DNA of 64,000 bases, taken from WHSW01 sp033856255 (GTDB taxonomy: Bacteria; Actinomycetota; Thermoleophilia; Solirubrobacterales; 70-9). The DNA is taken from NCBI GenBank assembly GCA_033856255.1, contig JAWVFH010000023.1:1-64000 (forward strand), given 5' to 3'. The translations under genes and the position numbers were made by a program. The notes under the pieces were generated by a model, which saw only the letters and a program-made list of their open reading frames with translations, searched no databases and had not been told where the DNA came from. Positions 8,084-15,955 of this stretch are shown one piece after another; positions within the stretch are counted from its first letter, which is position 1; each line of letters starts with the position of its first letter.

Positions 8084-8974
8084 TTGAACGACGCCCCTCG
8101 ACACTTCCTCACCGGTGAGGAGCTCTCGCCGCCCGAGCTCGGCGCCCTGCTCGACCGGGCCGCGGAGCTCAAGGCCGGCCGCGATCGAGGGGTCGGATCC
8201 GATTCGCTGGCGGCGAAAACGGTCGCCCTGTTCTTCGAGATGCCGTCGACCCGGACGCGGGTCTCGTTCCAGGTCGGGGTCGCCGAGCTCGGCGGTCATC
8301 CGCTCCCCCTGCGGGCGGACGAGCTCCAGCTCGGCCGCGGCGAGTCGATCGCCGACACCGCGCGGGTGCTGTCGCGCTACCTGCACGCGATCGTGATCCG
8401 CTCGGAGTCGCAGGAGACGGTGACCGAGCTCGCCGCCGGATCGGCCGTGCCGGTCGTCAACGGGCTGACGCCCCTTCACCACCCCTGCCAGGCGCTCGCC
8501 GACCTGCTCACGTTGCGGGAGCGCTTCGGCGACCTCGCCACGGTCACGGTGGCCTACGTCGGCGACGGCAACAACGTCGCCCGCTCGCTGGCGATCCTCG
8601 GCCGCGCCGCCGGGGTCGAGGTCAGGGTGGCGACACCACCCGGATACGAGCTCGAGCCTGGCCTCGCCGCGCTCGACACCCACGACCCGCGCGAGGCGGC
8701 CGCCGGAGCGGACGCGCTCTACGCCGACGTCTGGGTGAGCATGGGCGACGAGGAGGACGCCGGCAAACGCCGGGCCGACCTCGGCCCGTATCAGCTCAAC
8801 GAGGACCTGCTGGCGCTCGGCTCGGAGCGGGCAATCGCGCTCCACTGCCTGCCGGCGCACCCGGGCGAGGAGATCACGGAGGAGGCCCTGTACGGCGAGC
8901 GATCCGCGGTCTGGGACCAGGCGGAGAACCGGCTGCACGCCCAGAAGGCGCTGCTCGAGCTCGTCGCCGGCTAG
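8075..8974 (+). CDS. argF: Ornithine carbamoyltransferase
   Basis: The enzyme makes citrulline from ornithine and carbamoyl phosphate in arginine biosynthesis, in the cytosol. The 299-residue length is normal. The carbamoyl-phosphate site STRTR is at 58-62, HPCQ at 136-139, and the ornithine-site HCLPA at 257-261; the common HRG that follows reads HPG. No other arg gene adjoins it. ATG 8075 has no Shine-Dalgarno sequence. The in-frame TTG at 8084 fits the -10 box TAGAAT with seven-base spacing better and may be the true, leaderless start, giving 296 residues. Confidence 0.92.
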   Translation: MPGLNDAPRHFLTGEELSPPELGALLDRAAELKAGRDRGVGSDSLAAKTVALFFEMPSTRTRVSFQVGVAELGGHPLPLRADELQLGRGESIADTARVLSRYLHAIVIRSESQETVTELAAGSAVPVVNGLTPLHHPCQALADLLTLRERFGDLATVTVAYVGDGNNVARSLAILGRAAGVEVRVATPPGYELEPGLAALDTHDPREAAAGADALYADVWVSMGDEEDAGKRRADLGPYQLNEDLLALGSERAIALHCLPAHPGEEITEEALYGERSAVWDQAENRLHAQKALLELVAG

Positions 8975-9072
8975 CTACGCGTCGCTGGGATCGACCGCGC
9001 GGCGAACCGGAGCCGCTCGATTTCGGACATTCCGATCTGGAAACCGGAGCGCGGAGCGCGGATCCTCGGACG

Positions 9073-10497
9073 ATGCAACGGCTCTCGACGCTCGACACCT
9101 CGTTCCTCCGGGTGGAGACGCCGAGCGCGCACATGCATGTCGGGTGGTTGGCAACTCTCGAGCTGCCCGACGGGGTTGGGGAGCTCGACCCGGCAAAGCT
9201 CACCGAGCGGATCGCGGCGCGCCTCCATCTGGCGCCGCGCTTCCGTCAGCTAGTGGCGCCCGCGCCGCTCGGCGAGCCGATCTGGGTCGACGACCCGGGA
9301 TTCCGCCTCGATCGCCACGTCACGGTCGCGACGGAACCGGTGCGGGGGCGACGCGATCTGGAGCGACTGGCGGGCGGCTTCCTCTCTCAGCAGCTCGACC
9401 GACGCAGGCCGCTCTGGCAGATCGTCGTCGTCCCCCGCGCCGGCCCGGGCCGGGCGGCGGTGCTCGGCAAGGTCCACCACGCGATGGTCGACGGGATCGC
9501 CGCCGTCGAGCTCGGCACGCTGCTGTTCGACCTGGCGCCGGACGCGGCGCTCCCCGAGCCCGGCGATTGGGAGCCCGAGCCGGCCGAGGCGCCGCTACGG
9601 ATCGCGGTGGACGCGCTCGCCGACAGCGCCCTGGAGCAGTTTCGCGCTGCCCGCCGGGTGGCGTCGATGGGGATCCGGCCGCGCACCAGCCTGCGGGTCG
9701 CGGAGACGATGCGCCGTGCCGCCCTCTCGCTGGCCGAGGACGTGATCCGGCCGGCGGGGCCCTCGTTTCTCAACGCCGAGATCGGCCCGCGCCGGGCGCT
9801 CGTCACCGAGCGGGTCTCGCTGGCGCGGCTGGACCGGATCAAGCGGGCCCGTGAGGTGAAGCTCAACGACGTCGTTCTCGCCGTCGTCAGCGGGACGCTG
9901 CGCCGGTACGCGGCGCTCGTCGAGGCCGAGCCGCAACGGCTGCGGGCGATGGTCCCGGTCAGCGTCCGCGCGGCGGCCGACGCGCCCGCCGAGGGCAACC
10001 GGATCACCTTCGCCTTCATCGATCTGCCGCTCGACGAGCCCGATCCCGCCCGGCGGCTGGCGCTCGTCTGCGAGCGCACCGGCGAGCTCAAGCGGTCCGG
10101 GCGGATCGCCGGCTCCGATGCGCTGCTGCGCTCGATGGTCCAGCTCCCCGGCTTCCTCAAGGAGCGCGCCGCGCGCCTGGCGGCGAGCCCGCGGATGTAC
10201 AACCTCGCGGTTTCCAACGTTCCCGGACCGCGCGTCTCGCTGTACGCGGCCGGCGCCCTGGTCGAGTCGATCCACCCGGTGATCCCGACCTCCGACGGCC
10301 ACGCGATCGCGATCGGCGTGCTCACCTACCGCGAATCGCTCCATTTCTCCGCCTACGTCGACCCCGACGTCCTCCCCGAGGCGGCCGAGCTCGGGCAGCT
10401 GTTCCGGCAATCGGTCTCCGAGCTCGAGCACGCGGTCGGCCGCGGGCGCGGGCGTTCGCGATCACGGGTCCCCTCGGCCGCACTCGTTCGTGCCTAG
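9073..10497 (+). CDS. Wax ester synthase/diacylglycerol acyltransferase (WS/DGAT)
   Basis: The 474-residue protein has the WS/DGAT N-terminal start LSTLDTSFLRVE and the catalytic HHAMVDG (HHxxxDG) at 135-141. The C-terminal half carries the conserved NLAVSNVPGPR block. The family uses acyl-CoA to esterify diacylglycerol or fatty alcohol, building triacylglycerol or wax-ester storage lipid at the inner face of the membrane. It stands alone, downstream of argF and upstream of tRNA-Glu. The ATG has no clear Shine-Dalgarno sequence. Confidence 0.92.
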   Translation: MQRLSTLDTSFLRVETPSAHMHVGWLATLELPDGVGELDPAKLTERIAARLHLAPRFRQLVAPAPLGEPIWVDDPGFRLDRHVTVATEPVRGRRDLERLAGGFLSQQLDRRRPLWQIVVVPRAGPGRAAVLGKVHHAMVDGIAAVELGTLLFDLAPDAALPEPGDWEPEPAEAPLRIAVDALADSALEQFRAARRVASMGIRPRTSLRVAETMRRAALSLAEDVIRPAGPSFLNAEIGPRRALVTERVSLARLDRIKRAREVKLNDVVLAVVSGTLRRYAALVEAEPQRLRAMVPVSVRAAADAPAEGNRITFAFIDLPLDEPDPARRLALVCERTGELKRSGRIAGSDALLRSMVQLPGFLKERAARLAASPRMYNLAVSNVPGPRVSLYAAGALVESIHPVIPTSDGHAIAIGVLTYRESLHFSAYVDPDVLPEAAELGQLFRQSVSELEHAVGRGRGRSRSRVPSAALVRA

Positions 10498-10512
10498 ACT
10501 CAGTCGCGGCGC

Positions 10513-10584
10513 GGCCCCGTGGTGTAACGGTCAGCACATCAGGTTTTCATTCTGGGAGCGCGGGTTCGACTCCCGCCGGGGCTA
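10513..10584 (+). tRNA. tRNA-Glu (anticodon UUC)
   Basis: A full cloverleaf can be drawn. The acceptor GGCCCCG (10513-10519) pairs with CGGGGCT (10577-10583) with one G-U pair. The D stem is GTGT/GCAC, the anticodon loop TTTTCAT reads UUC, and the T arm is GCGGG-TTCGACT-CCCGC. Two anticodon-stem pairs are wobble pairs. CCA is not encoded. Confidence 0.9.
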
Positions 10585-10591
10585 TCCGCGG

Positions 10592-10641
10592 GGGGTGCCC
10601 GTCATTAGGTGCGTATTTGCGATCACAACGTCGGGCACCCC
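10592..10641 (+). promoter_or_regulatory. Hairpin with alternative pairing between tRNA-Glu and lgt
   Basis: GGGGTGCCCG (10592-10601) is perfectly complementary to CGGGCACCCC (10632-10641), with a 30-base loop. A second pairing, CATTAGG (10603-10609) with CCTAATG (10640-10646), competes for the same bases. It could end tRNA transcription or gate lgt expression. There is no T-run, so a simple intrinsic terminator is not clear. Confidence 0.45.
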
Positions 10642-10656
10642 TAATGTGCAGCGCCC

Positions 10657-11418
10657 ATGCAACCTGAGATCCACCTCGGCCCGGTCACCCTGCAGACGTT
10701 CGGGATCATGTTCGCGCTCGCCTTCATCGCCGCGGGCGCGCTCGTCGCCCGGCGGCTGAGGGAGCTCGGCAAGCCGGTCGACTGGGCCTATGAGCTCGTC
10801 TTCGCGGCGCTGGTCGGCGGCATCGTCGGCTCGCGGCTCGACTTCATCATCGAGAACTACGACCAGGTCTCGGACGACCTGCTGGGGAACCTCTTCTCCG
10901 GCTCCGGGCTGATCTGGTACGGCGGCGCGATCGGGGGCGCGATCGGGGTCGTGCTCTGGGCGCGGTGGCGCAAGATGCTCAACCTCACCCTGCTCGACAT
11001 CTGCGCCCCGGGGCTCGCGATCGGCTACGCGATCGGCCGGATCGGCTGCCAGCTCTCCGGCGACGGCGACTACGGGATCCCCTGGGACGGGCCCTGGGCG
11101 ATGGCCTATCCGCACGGCACCGTGCCCACGGACGTCACCGTCCACCCGACCCCGATCTACGAGACCCTGACGATGGGGCTCGTCGCCTACGCGCTCTGGC
11201 GCCTGCGCACCCGATTTCGGCCCGGGCTGCTGTTCGCGCTCTACCTCGTGCTCGCCGGCGTCGAGCGTTTCCTGGTCGAGTTCATCCGCCGCAACGACGA
11301 CGCCGCCCTCGGGCTCACCCAGGCGCAGCTGCTCAGCGTCGCGATGATCGTCGCCGGCGGCGCCTGGATCGCGGTCAAGGCCCGGCGCGGGGAGCTACAC
11401 GCCGCGGCGGCGACCTAG
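10657..11418 (+). CDS. lgt: Prolipoprotein diacylglyceryl transferase (variant signature)
   Basis: The 253-residue integral membrane enzyme transfers diacylglycerol to the lipobox Cys of prolipoproteins, several of which are encoded in this window. About seven membrane helices are visible. The Lgt signature region reads IGRIGCQLSGDGDYG, where classical Lgt has GRxGNFxNGExxG. HPTPIYE and RFLVEFIRR match the later conserved blocks. The ATG follows a -10-like TAATGT at nine bases, with no Shine-Dalgarno sequence. It lies downstream of tRNA-Glu and the competing hairpins. Confidence 0.88.
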   Translation: MQPEIHLGPVTLQTFGIMFALAFIAAGALVARRLRELGKPVDWAYELVFAALVGGIVGSRLDFIIENYDQVSDDLLGNLFSGSGLIWYGGAIGGAIGVVLWARWRKMLNLTLLDICAPGLAIGYAIGRIGCQLSGDGDYGIPWDGPWAMAYPHGTVPTDVTVHPTPIYETLTMGLVAYALWRLRTRFRPGLLFALYLVLAGVERFLVEFIRRNDDAALGLTQAQLLSVAMIVAGGAWIAVKARRGELHAAAAT

Positions 11419-11419
11419 C

Positions 11420-12172
11420 CTAGGTCGAGCGCAGCAGGCCGCCGTCGATCGGGATCGAGGTCCCGGTGATGTAGGCGGCGCGATCCGAGCACAGGAAGGC
11501 GACCAGGTCGCCGTACTCCCTCGGCTCCCCGAGGCGGCCGGCGGGCACGTCCTTCGCAGCCTCCTGGCGCATCGCCTCCTCGCCGCCCCAATTGGCGGCG
11601 AGCCGGTCGGTTGCGAAGCGGCCGGTGACGACGTCGTTGACGGTTACGCCGTCGGCGGCGACCTCGCGCGAGAGCGTCTTCAGGAACCCGACCAGGCCCG
11701 GGCGGTGGGTGTTCGACAGCGTCAGACCCGGGATCGGTTCCCGGGTCGAGCTCGAGCCGACGTTGACGATCCGTCCCCAGCTGCGCTCGCGCATCCCGGG
11801 CAGGACCACCTCGATCAGCAGCCGCGGAGCGAGCACGAGCGAGTCGTAGGCGCGCCGCCACTCGTCGACGTCGGCGTCGAGCGACCCGCCGAGGGGCGGC
11901 CCGCCGGTGTTGGTGACCAGGATGTCGATCGGGCCCAGCTGCCTGGCGACGTCACCGGGCAGGCGGGGGAGACGACTGAGCTCGCCGGTGTCGTACTCGA
12001 ACACCGCGGTCGTCCCGCCGATCTCGGCCGCCGCCTCCTCGAGCCGCCCGCGCGAGCGGCTCGCCAGCGCCACGTGCGCGCCCTCGCGCGCGAGCGCCCC
12101 GGCGATACCGCGGCCGATGCCCTTGCTGGCGCCCATCACCAGCGCCACCTTGCCTTCGATCCCGAGCTCCAC
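11420..12172 (-). CDS. Short-chain dehydrogenase/reductase lacking the YxxxK pair
   Basis: The 250-residue protein has a full SDR Rossmann core: the cofactor loop GASKGIGRG near residue 15, NTGG, and a C-terminal ITGTSIPIDGG. Aligned on the helix GLVGFLKTLSREV, the position of the catalytic Tyr is Ser and that of Lys is Arg (SNTHR). It is thus an atypical SDR, possibly with altered chemistry or a non-catalytic role. An SDR subgroup with SNxxR at this place exists. It is convergent with lgt, one base apart. Confidence 0.82.
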   Translation of the reverse strand: MELGIEGKVALVMGASKGIGRGIAGALAREGAHVALASRSRGRLEEAAAEIGGTTAVFEYDTGELSRLPRLPGDVARQLGPIDILVTNTGGPPLGGSLDADVDEWRRAYDSLVLAPRLLIEVVLPGMRERSWGRIVNVGSSSTREPIPGLTLSNTHRPGLVGFLKTLSREVAADGVTVNDVVTGRFATDRLAANWGGEEAMRQEAAKDVPAGRLGEPREYGDLVAFLCSDRAAYITGTSIPIDGGLLRST

Positions 12173-12210
12173 CCGCCCAACCTAACGCGCCTGGCCGCGG
12201 GATGGGAAGG

Positions 12211-12216
12211 TAGGGT
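12211..12216 (+). promoter_or_regulatory. -10 box of the small catalase gene
   Basis: TAGGGT lies eight bases before the ATG at 12225, with no Shine-Dalgarno sequence, the typical actinobacterial leaderless layout. The box and the following bases (GTCCTG) recur before the gene at 43734. Confidence 0.45.
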
Positions 12217-12224
12217 GCGTCCTG

Positions 12225-13181
12225 ATGCCGGAGAACGACCTCTACGAGCAGCTGATCGAGGCCGCCGACGGCATTTACGGCGGCAGCCGGCCCGGCAAGC
12301 GGGCGCTGCACGCGAAGGGCGCCTGGGCCGAGGGGACCTTCACCGCCTCGCCGGCGGCGGCCGGCCTTTCCACGGCCTTCCACTTCAGCGGCGAGCCCGT
12401 CGCGGCCCTGATCCGCTTCTCCAACGGGCCGGGCGCGCCGGACTCCGACGACGCCGAGCGCGAGGCGCGCGGCTTCGCGGTCAAGCTGCGCGGCGCCGAC
12501 GGCGAGGAGACGGACATCCTCGCGACCACGACCCCGGCCTTCGTCACCCGGACGCCGGAGGAGTTCCTCGAGCTTCTGCGCCTGCGCGCTCCCGATCCCG
12601 AGACCGGACAGCCGGACTTCGAGGGGCTCGGGAAGTTCCTCGAGGCCCATCCCGAGGCCCAGACCGCGATCCAGGGCACGGTCGGCGTCGGGCCCCTGGC
12701 CAGCTTCGCCACAGCCGTCTACTACTCGCCTCACACCTTCTACCTCGTCGACGAGGCGGGCGAGCGCACACCGGTGCGCTACCGCTGGATCCCCGAGGCG
12801 GGCGAGCAGCGCCTCGACGACGCCGACGCCCAGGCGCGCGGGCGCGACTACCTCTACGACGACCTCGCCGAGCGGCTCGCAGGCGACGGCACGATCGCCT
12901 TCCAGCTGCGCCTCCAGCGCCCGGCCGACGGCGATCCGCTCGACGACCCGACGGCGCTCTGGCCCGACGAGCGCGAGTTCGTCGACGCCGGCCGGCTCGA
13001 GATCACCGAGCTCGCCGACGACCCGGAGCACGACGACCACATCGACGTCTTCGACCCGATGCGCTGCACGGAGGGGGTCGAGCCCTCCGACGACAAGATC
13101 CTGCACGCGCGCCGCAACGCTTACTCGGTCTCCGCCTACCGCCGCTGGGGCAAGCCGCCGGGGCCCGTGCCCGACGCGTGA
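12225..13181 (+). CDS. Small catalase-family (SrpA-like) haem protein
   Basis: The 318-residue protein is a minimal catalase core without the long arms of full catalases. It keeps RALHAKGAWAEGTF with the distal His, RFSNGPG, ARGFAVKL, and the proximal block FDPMRCTEGVEPS followed by HARRNAYSVSAYRR, whose Tyr would ligate haem. Such proteins act as catalases or peroxidases on organic hydroperoxides. No signal peptide is present. The stop overlaps the GTG of the next gene (GTGA), so the membrane protein downstream is probably co-translated. Confidence 0.85.
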   Translation: MPENDLYEQLIEAADGIYGGSRPGKRALHAKGAWAEGTFTASPAAAGLSTAFHFSGEPVAALIRFSNGPGAPDSDDAEREARGFAVKLRGADGEETDILATTTPAFVTRTPEEFLELLRLRAPDPETGQPDFEGLGKFLEAHPEAQTAIQGTVGVGPLASFATAVYYSPHTFYLVDEAGERTPVRYRWIPEAGEQRLDDADAQARGRDYLYDDLAERLAGDGTIAFQLRLQRPADGDPLDDPTALWPDEREFVDAGRLEITELADDPEHDDHIDVFDPMRCTEGVEPSDDKILHARRNAYSVSAYRRWGKPPGPVPDA

Positions 13182-14149
13182 CGGACATCCCCAAGGACTT
13201 CAAGCGCTCGTCCCGCTTCGGGGTGATCGGAGTCGGGGTCGTGATGGTCCTGACCGCGGCGATCGCGCTCCTGTTCGGCTCCAACAGCGCCAACCCGACC
13301 GGCGTCCTGATCGTGATCTTCGTCCTCGTCTTCGGGTTCGTCGGCGTCCTCCTCTACCTGCAGCGACGCGACGTCGACAGCGCCGAGGCGCGGTCGAAGC
13401 AGGCGGCACTCGCGGCGACCGAGCCGGTCACCGACCCCACCACCGCCGATCAGATGTCACTGCTCGCCGACCTCGCCACCGGGCCCGTCGACCGCGCCGC
13501 GATCGCGGCCGCGTCCGGGCGCACGTGGACGATCGCCCGCAAGTCGATCGGCTCAGGGGCGACGATGATGGTGCTGATCGCCTGCGCGGTGATCCCGTTC
13601 GAGCTCTCCCACGAGCTCTGGTCGATCGTCGTCTTCGTGCCGGCGATCATCGTCTACGCCGTCTACCTGGCGGCGCGCGTGCTGATGCCCGGCGGCACGC
13701 TCGACCTCGCCTACGACGACGCCGGGACGACCGCGACCGCGCTCGGGCTCAGCGAGTCCGAGCGCCCGAAGGTGAAGATCCGCAGCAGGCCCTTCGGGCA
13801 GCAGGGGCTCGAGCACGAGATGGAGGGCGCGATCGCCTACACCGGCGAGCGCCACGGCCGCACGGTGTCGATCCGCATCGACGCCACCGCGGTGACGACC
13901 GAGCTCAGCGGCGCCGTGAGCGGGTTCGAGGTCAAGGCCCGAGACGAGCGCCTGCGGGCGGACGCCCAATCGCCGCCGCCCGTCGCCGCGGTGATCGAGC
14001 CCCTTCGCGCCTCCTCCTACTGGAAGGGTGTCGTCGTTCGCGGCGGCAACCACGGCGTCACTGTCGAGCGCACGGGCAGCGGCGCCGGCCAGCACTGGAT
14101 ACGCGACCTCTGGCTCGCCGAGCACCTCGCCGACGCCGCCAAGCGCTGA
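13178..14149 (+). CDS. Uncharacterised membrane protein with a soluble C-terminal domain
   Basis: GTG at 13178 is the start, overlapping the catalase stop by four bases; the same frame is open far upstream but that part shadows other genes. The 323-residue protein has two helices at about 15-60, a polar linker, two more at about 125-170, and a soluble domain to the end containing YTGERHGRTVSIRIDA and WKGVVVRGG. I do not recognise the family. The tight link to a small catalase hints at a role in oxidant stress or membrane protection, which is inference. Confidence 0.65.
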   Translation: MTDIPKDFKRSSRFGVIGVGVVMVLTAAIALLFGSNSANPTGVLIVIFVLVFGFVGVLLYLQRRDVDSAEARSKQAALAATEPVTDPTTADQMSLLADLATGPVDRAAIAAASGRTWTIARKSIGSGATMMVLIACAVIPFELSHELWSIVVFVPAIIVYAVYLAARVLMPGGTLDLAYDDAGTTATALGLSESERPKVKIRSRPFGQQGLEHEMEGAIAYTGERHGRTVSIRIDATAVTTELSGAVSGFEVKARDERLRADAQSPPPVAAVIEPLRASSYWKGVVVRGGNHGVTVERTGSGAGQHWIRDLWLAEHLADAAKR

Positions 14150-14243
14150 CCCGGCGCTGATCCGGACCGGCCCACCTTGCGTAGGTGGGGGAGAAGACGG
14201 GGAGCGCGCCTGCCCCCCGGTACCCAACCACGGGAGTTGACCG

Positions 14244-14912
14244 ATGAGCATTTCTCCTCCTCACAGGGAGACCAGCGCGCTGAAGCGGATCGCTCGCGAT
14301 CCCGTTTCGCGGCGGCGGTTCTTCGCCGTCTCGGGCGCCGGCGGGACGGCGGCAGCGCTGCTCGCGGCCTGCGGCAGCGACGACGAGACGTCGACCAGCA
14401 GCTCGACCTCGACCAGCGCGGACACGTCGTCGCAGTTCGGCGAGGGCGACCTCGGGATCGTCAACTACGCGCTGACGCTCGAGTACCTCGAGACAGCGTT
14501 CTACAACGACGTCGCCAAGAGCGGCCTGTTCAAGGGCGACCAGCTCGCCCTGATCAAGCAGATCGCCGACACCGAGCAGCAGCACGTCGATGCCCTGACG
14601 GCGACGGCGAAGCAGCTCGGCGGCCCGGTGGCCGAGGAACCGAAGGCGGAGTTCCCGCTCGATGACCCAATGTCCGTTCTGAAGCTCGCCGCGACGGTCG
14701 AGAACCTCGGCGCCGCCGCGTACCTGGGACAGGCGGCGAACATCGAGGACCCGGACATCCTCGCCGCGGCGCTCTCGATCCATTCCGTCGAAGGCCGCCA
14801 TGCGGCCGTGCTCAACGTCCTCACGGGCGAGTCGCCGACCCCGGACGGCGCCTTCGCCCAGGGCGCCGACATGCAAACCGTCCTCGACTCGGTGCAGCCG
14901 TTCCTGGTCTAG
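14244..14912 (+). CDS. Tat-exported ferritin-like lipoprotein
   Basis: The 222-residue protein starts with a twin-arginine signal SRRRFFAVSGAGG that ends in a lipobox (LLAACG), so it is likely a Tat-exported lipoprotein. A Ser/Thr linker leads to a four-helix ferritin-like domain with metal-type motifs in the helices: LEYLETAFY, EQQHVDAL, TVENLGAAAY and VEGRHAA. The family (Ferritin_2) is often exported and its reaction is poorly known. It is followed by a paralogue after 27 bases, then a cupredoxin and TatA, which suggests an extracytoplasmic metal or redox cassette. Confidence 0.85.
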   Translation: MSISPPHRETSALKRIARDPVSRRRFFAVSGAGGTAAALLAACGSDDETSTSSSTSTSADTSSQFGEGDLGIVNYALTLEYLETAFYNDVAKSGLFKGDQLALIKQIADTEQQHVDALTATAKQLGGPVAEEPKAEFPLDDPMSVLKLAATVENLGAAAYLGQAANIEDPDILAAALSIHSVEGRHAAVLNVLTGESPTPDGAFAQGADMQTVLDSVQPFLV

Positions 14913-14939
14913 CCGACGACTGTGCGAAAGGAGATCAAT

Positions 14940-15557
14940 ATGAGTTCGGAACTGGCCAAGATCGAGGTCGAGAACCTCAATCGCAGCACCTTCCTGATGC
15001 GCGGCGTGCTCGCCGCAGGCGCTCTCTACGGCACCGCGGCGGTTACGCCGATGGTCCGCAAGGCGTTCGCCTCGGGATCGACGGGCGACATCGACATCCT
15101 CAACTACGCGCTCACGCTCGAGTACCTCGAGGCCGCTTTCTACGAGGGCGCCGCGAAGACCCCGGGCCTGAGCAAGGAGGTCGCCGGCTACGTGAAGACG
15201 TTCGGTGACGAGGAGCAGGAGCACGTCGACGCCCTGATGACGACGATCAAGGACCTCGGCGGCTCCCCCGTCTCCGCGCCAAAGGTCGACTTCGGCGACG
15301 CGTTCACGAGCGCCGACAAGTTGATCCCGCTGGCGATCACGTTCGAGGACACGGGGGTCAGCGCCTACAACGGCGCCGCACCGCAGATCGAGTCCAAGGA
15401 CCTGCTGGCCACGGCCGGCGGCATCGTCCAGGTCGAGGCTCGCCACGCGGCGACCATCCGCCTGGCGGCCGGGGAGAGCCCCGCGCCCGAGGCGTTCGAT
15501 CCCTCGATGACCATGGACGAGGTCCTCAAGGCCGTGCAGCCGTTCGTCCAGTCATGA
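14940..15557 (+). CDS. Second exported ferritin-like protein (no twin arginine)
   Basis: The 205-residue paralogue has the same helix motifs (LEYLEAAFY, EQEHVDAL, EDTGVSAY, VEARHAA). The N-terminus NRSTFLMRGVLAAGALYG looks like a Tat signal in which the RR pair is reduced to NR, and no lipobox follows. It might pass through Tat bound to its partner. ATG 14940 is chosen because AAAGGAG lies six bases upstream; a GTG at 14922 would swallow that site. The stop overlaps the cupredoxin start (ATGA). Confidence 0.85.
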   Translation: MSSELAKIEVENLNRSTFLMRGVLAAGALYGTAAVTPMVRKAFASGSTGDIDILNYALTLEYLEAAFYEGAAKTPGLSKEVAGYVKTFGDEEQEHVDALMTTIKDLGGSPVSAPKVDFGDAFTSADKLIPLAITFEDTGVSAYNGAAPQIESKDLLATAGGIVQVEARHAATIRLAAGESPAPEAFDPSMTMDEVLKAVQPFVQS

Positions 15558-15931
15558 GAACCACGATCGCATGCGCGGGGGTTGTCGCTGCGATCGCCTT
15601 CGCCGGCTGTGGCGGGGGCGACTCGAGCTCGACGACGAGCTCCGAGTCGACATCCACCGCGGCGGCGGCGACGTCGGCGGCGTCGACCGACAAGATCGAG
15701 ATCTCCGACTACAAGTTCGTGCCCGCGACGGTGACGGTGAAAGCCGGCACCGAGGTCACCTGGACGAACTCCGACGACACCGCCCATACGGCGACCGCCG
15801 GCGACAGCTCGTTCGACACCGGCGACCTCGACAAGGGCGACTCGAAGAGCATCACGTTCGACCAGCCCGGGACGTTCGCCTACTACTGCCGATTCCACCC
15901 GTTCATGAAAGCGACGGTCGAGGTCCAGTAG
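15554..15931 (+). CDS. Cupredoxin (plastocyanin-like) lipoprotein
   Basis: The 125-residue protein has a lipoprotein signal ending in FAGCGGG, a Ser/Thr/Ala linker, and one cupredoxin domain. Type 1 copper ligands are visible: His in DTAHTAT, then Cys, His and Met in YYCRFHPFMKA. It should be a small electron carrier anchored outside the membrane. It overlaps the second ferritin-like gene by four bases, so the two are probably made together. Electron exchange between copper and a ferritin-like di-iron site is possible but inferred. Confidence 0.9.
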   Translation: MRTTIACAGVVAAIAFAGCGGGDSSSTTSSESTSTAAAATSAASTDKIEISDYKFVPATVTVKAGTEVTWTNSDDTAHTATAGDSSFDTGDLDKGDSKSITFDQPGTFAYYCRFHPFMKATVEVQ

Positions 15932-15955
15932 GGCCTCGGCGGAAAAGAGAAACCA

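Noticed and set aside
11705..13177. Extension of the membrane-protein frame upstream of 13178
   Set aside because: It covers the SDR (antisense) and the catalase (other frame), both well supported, and its product is Arg-rich shadow sequence.
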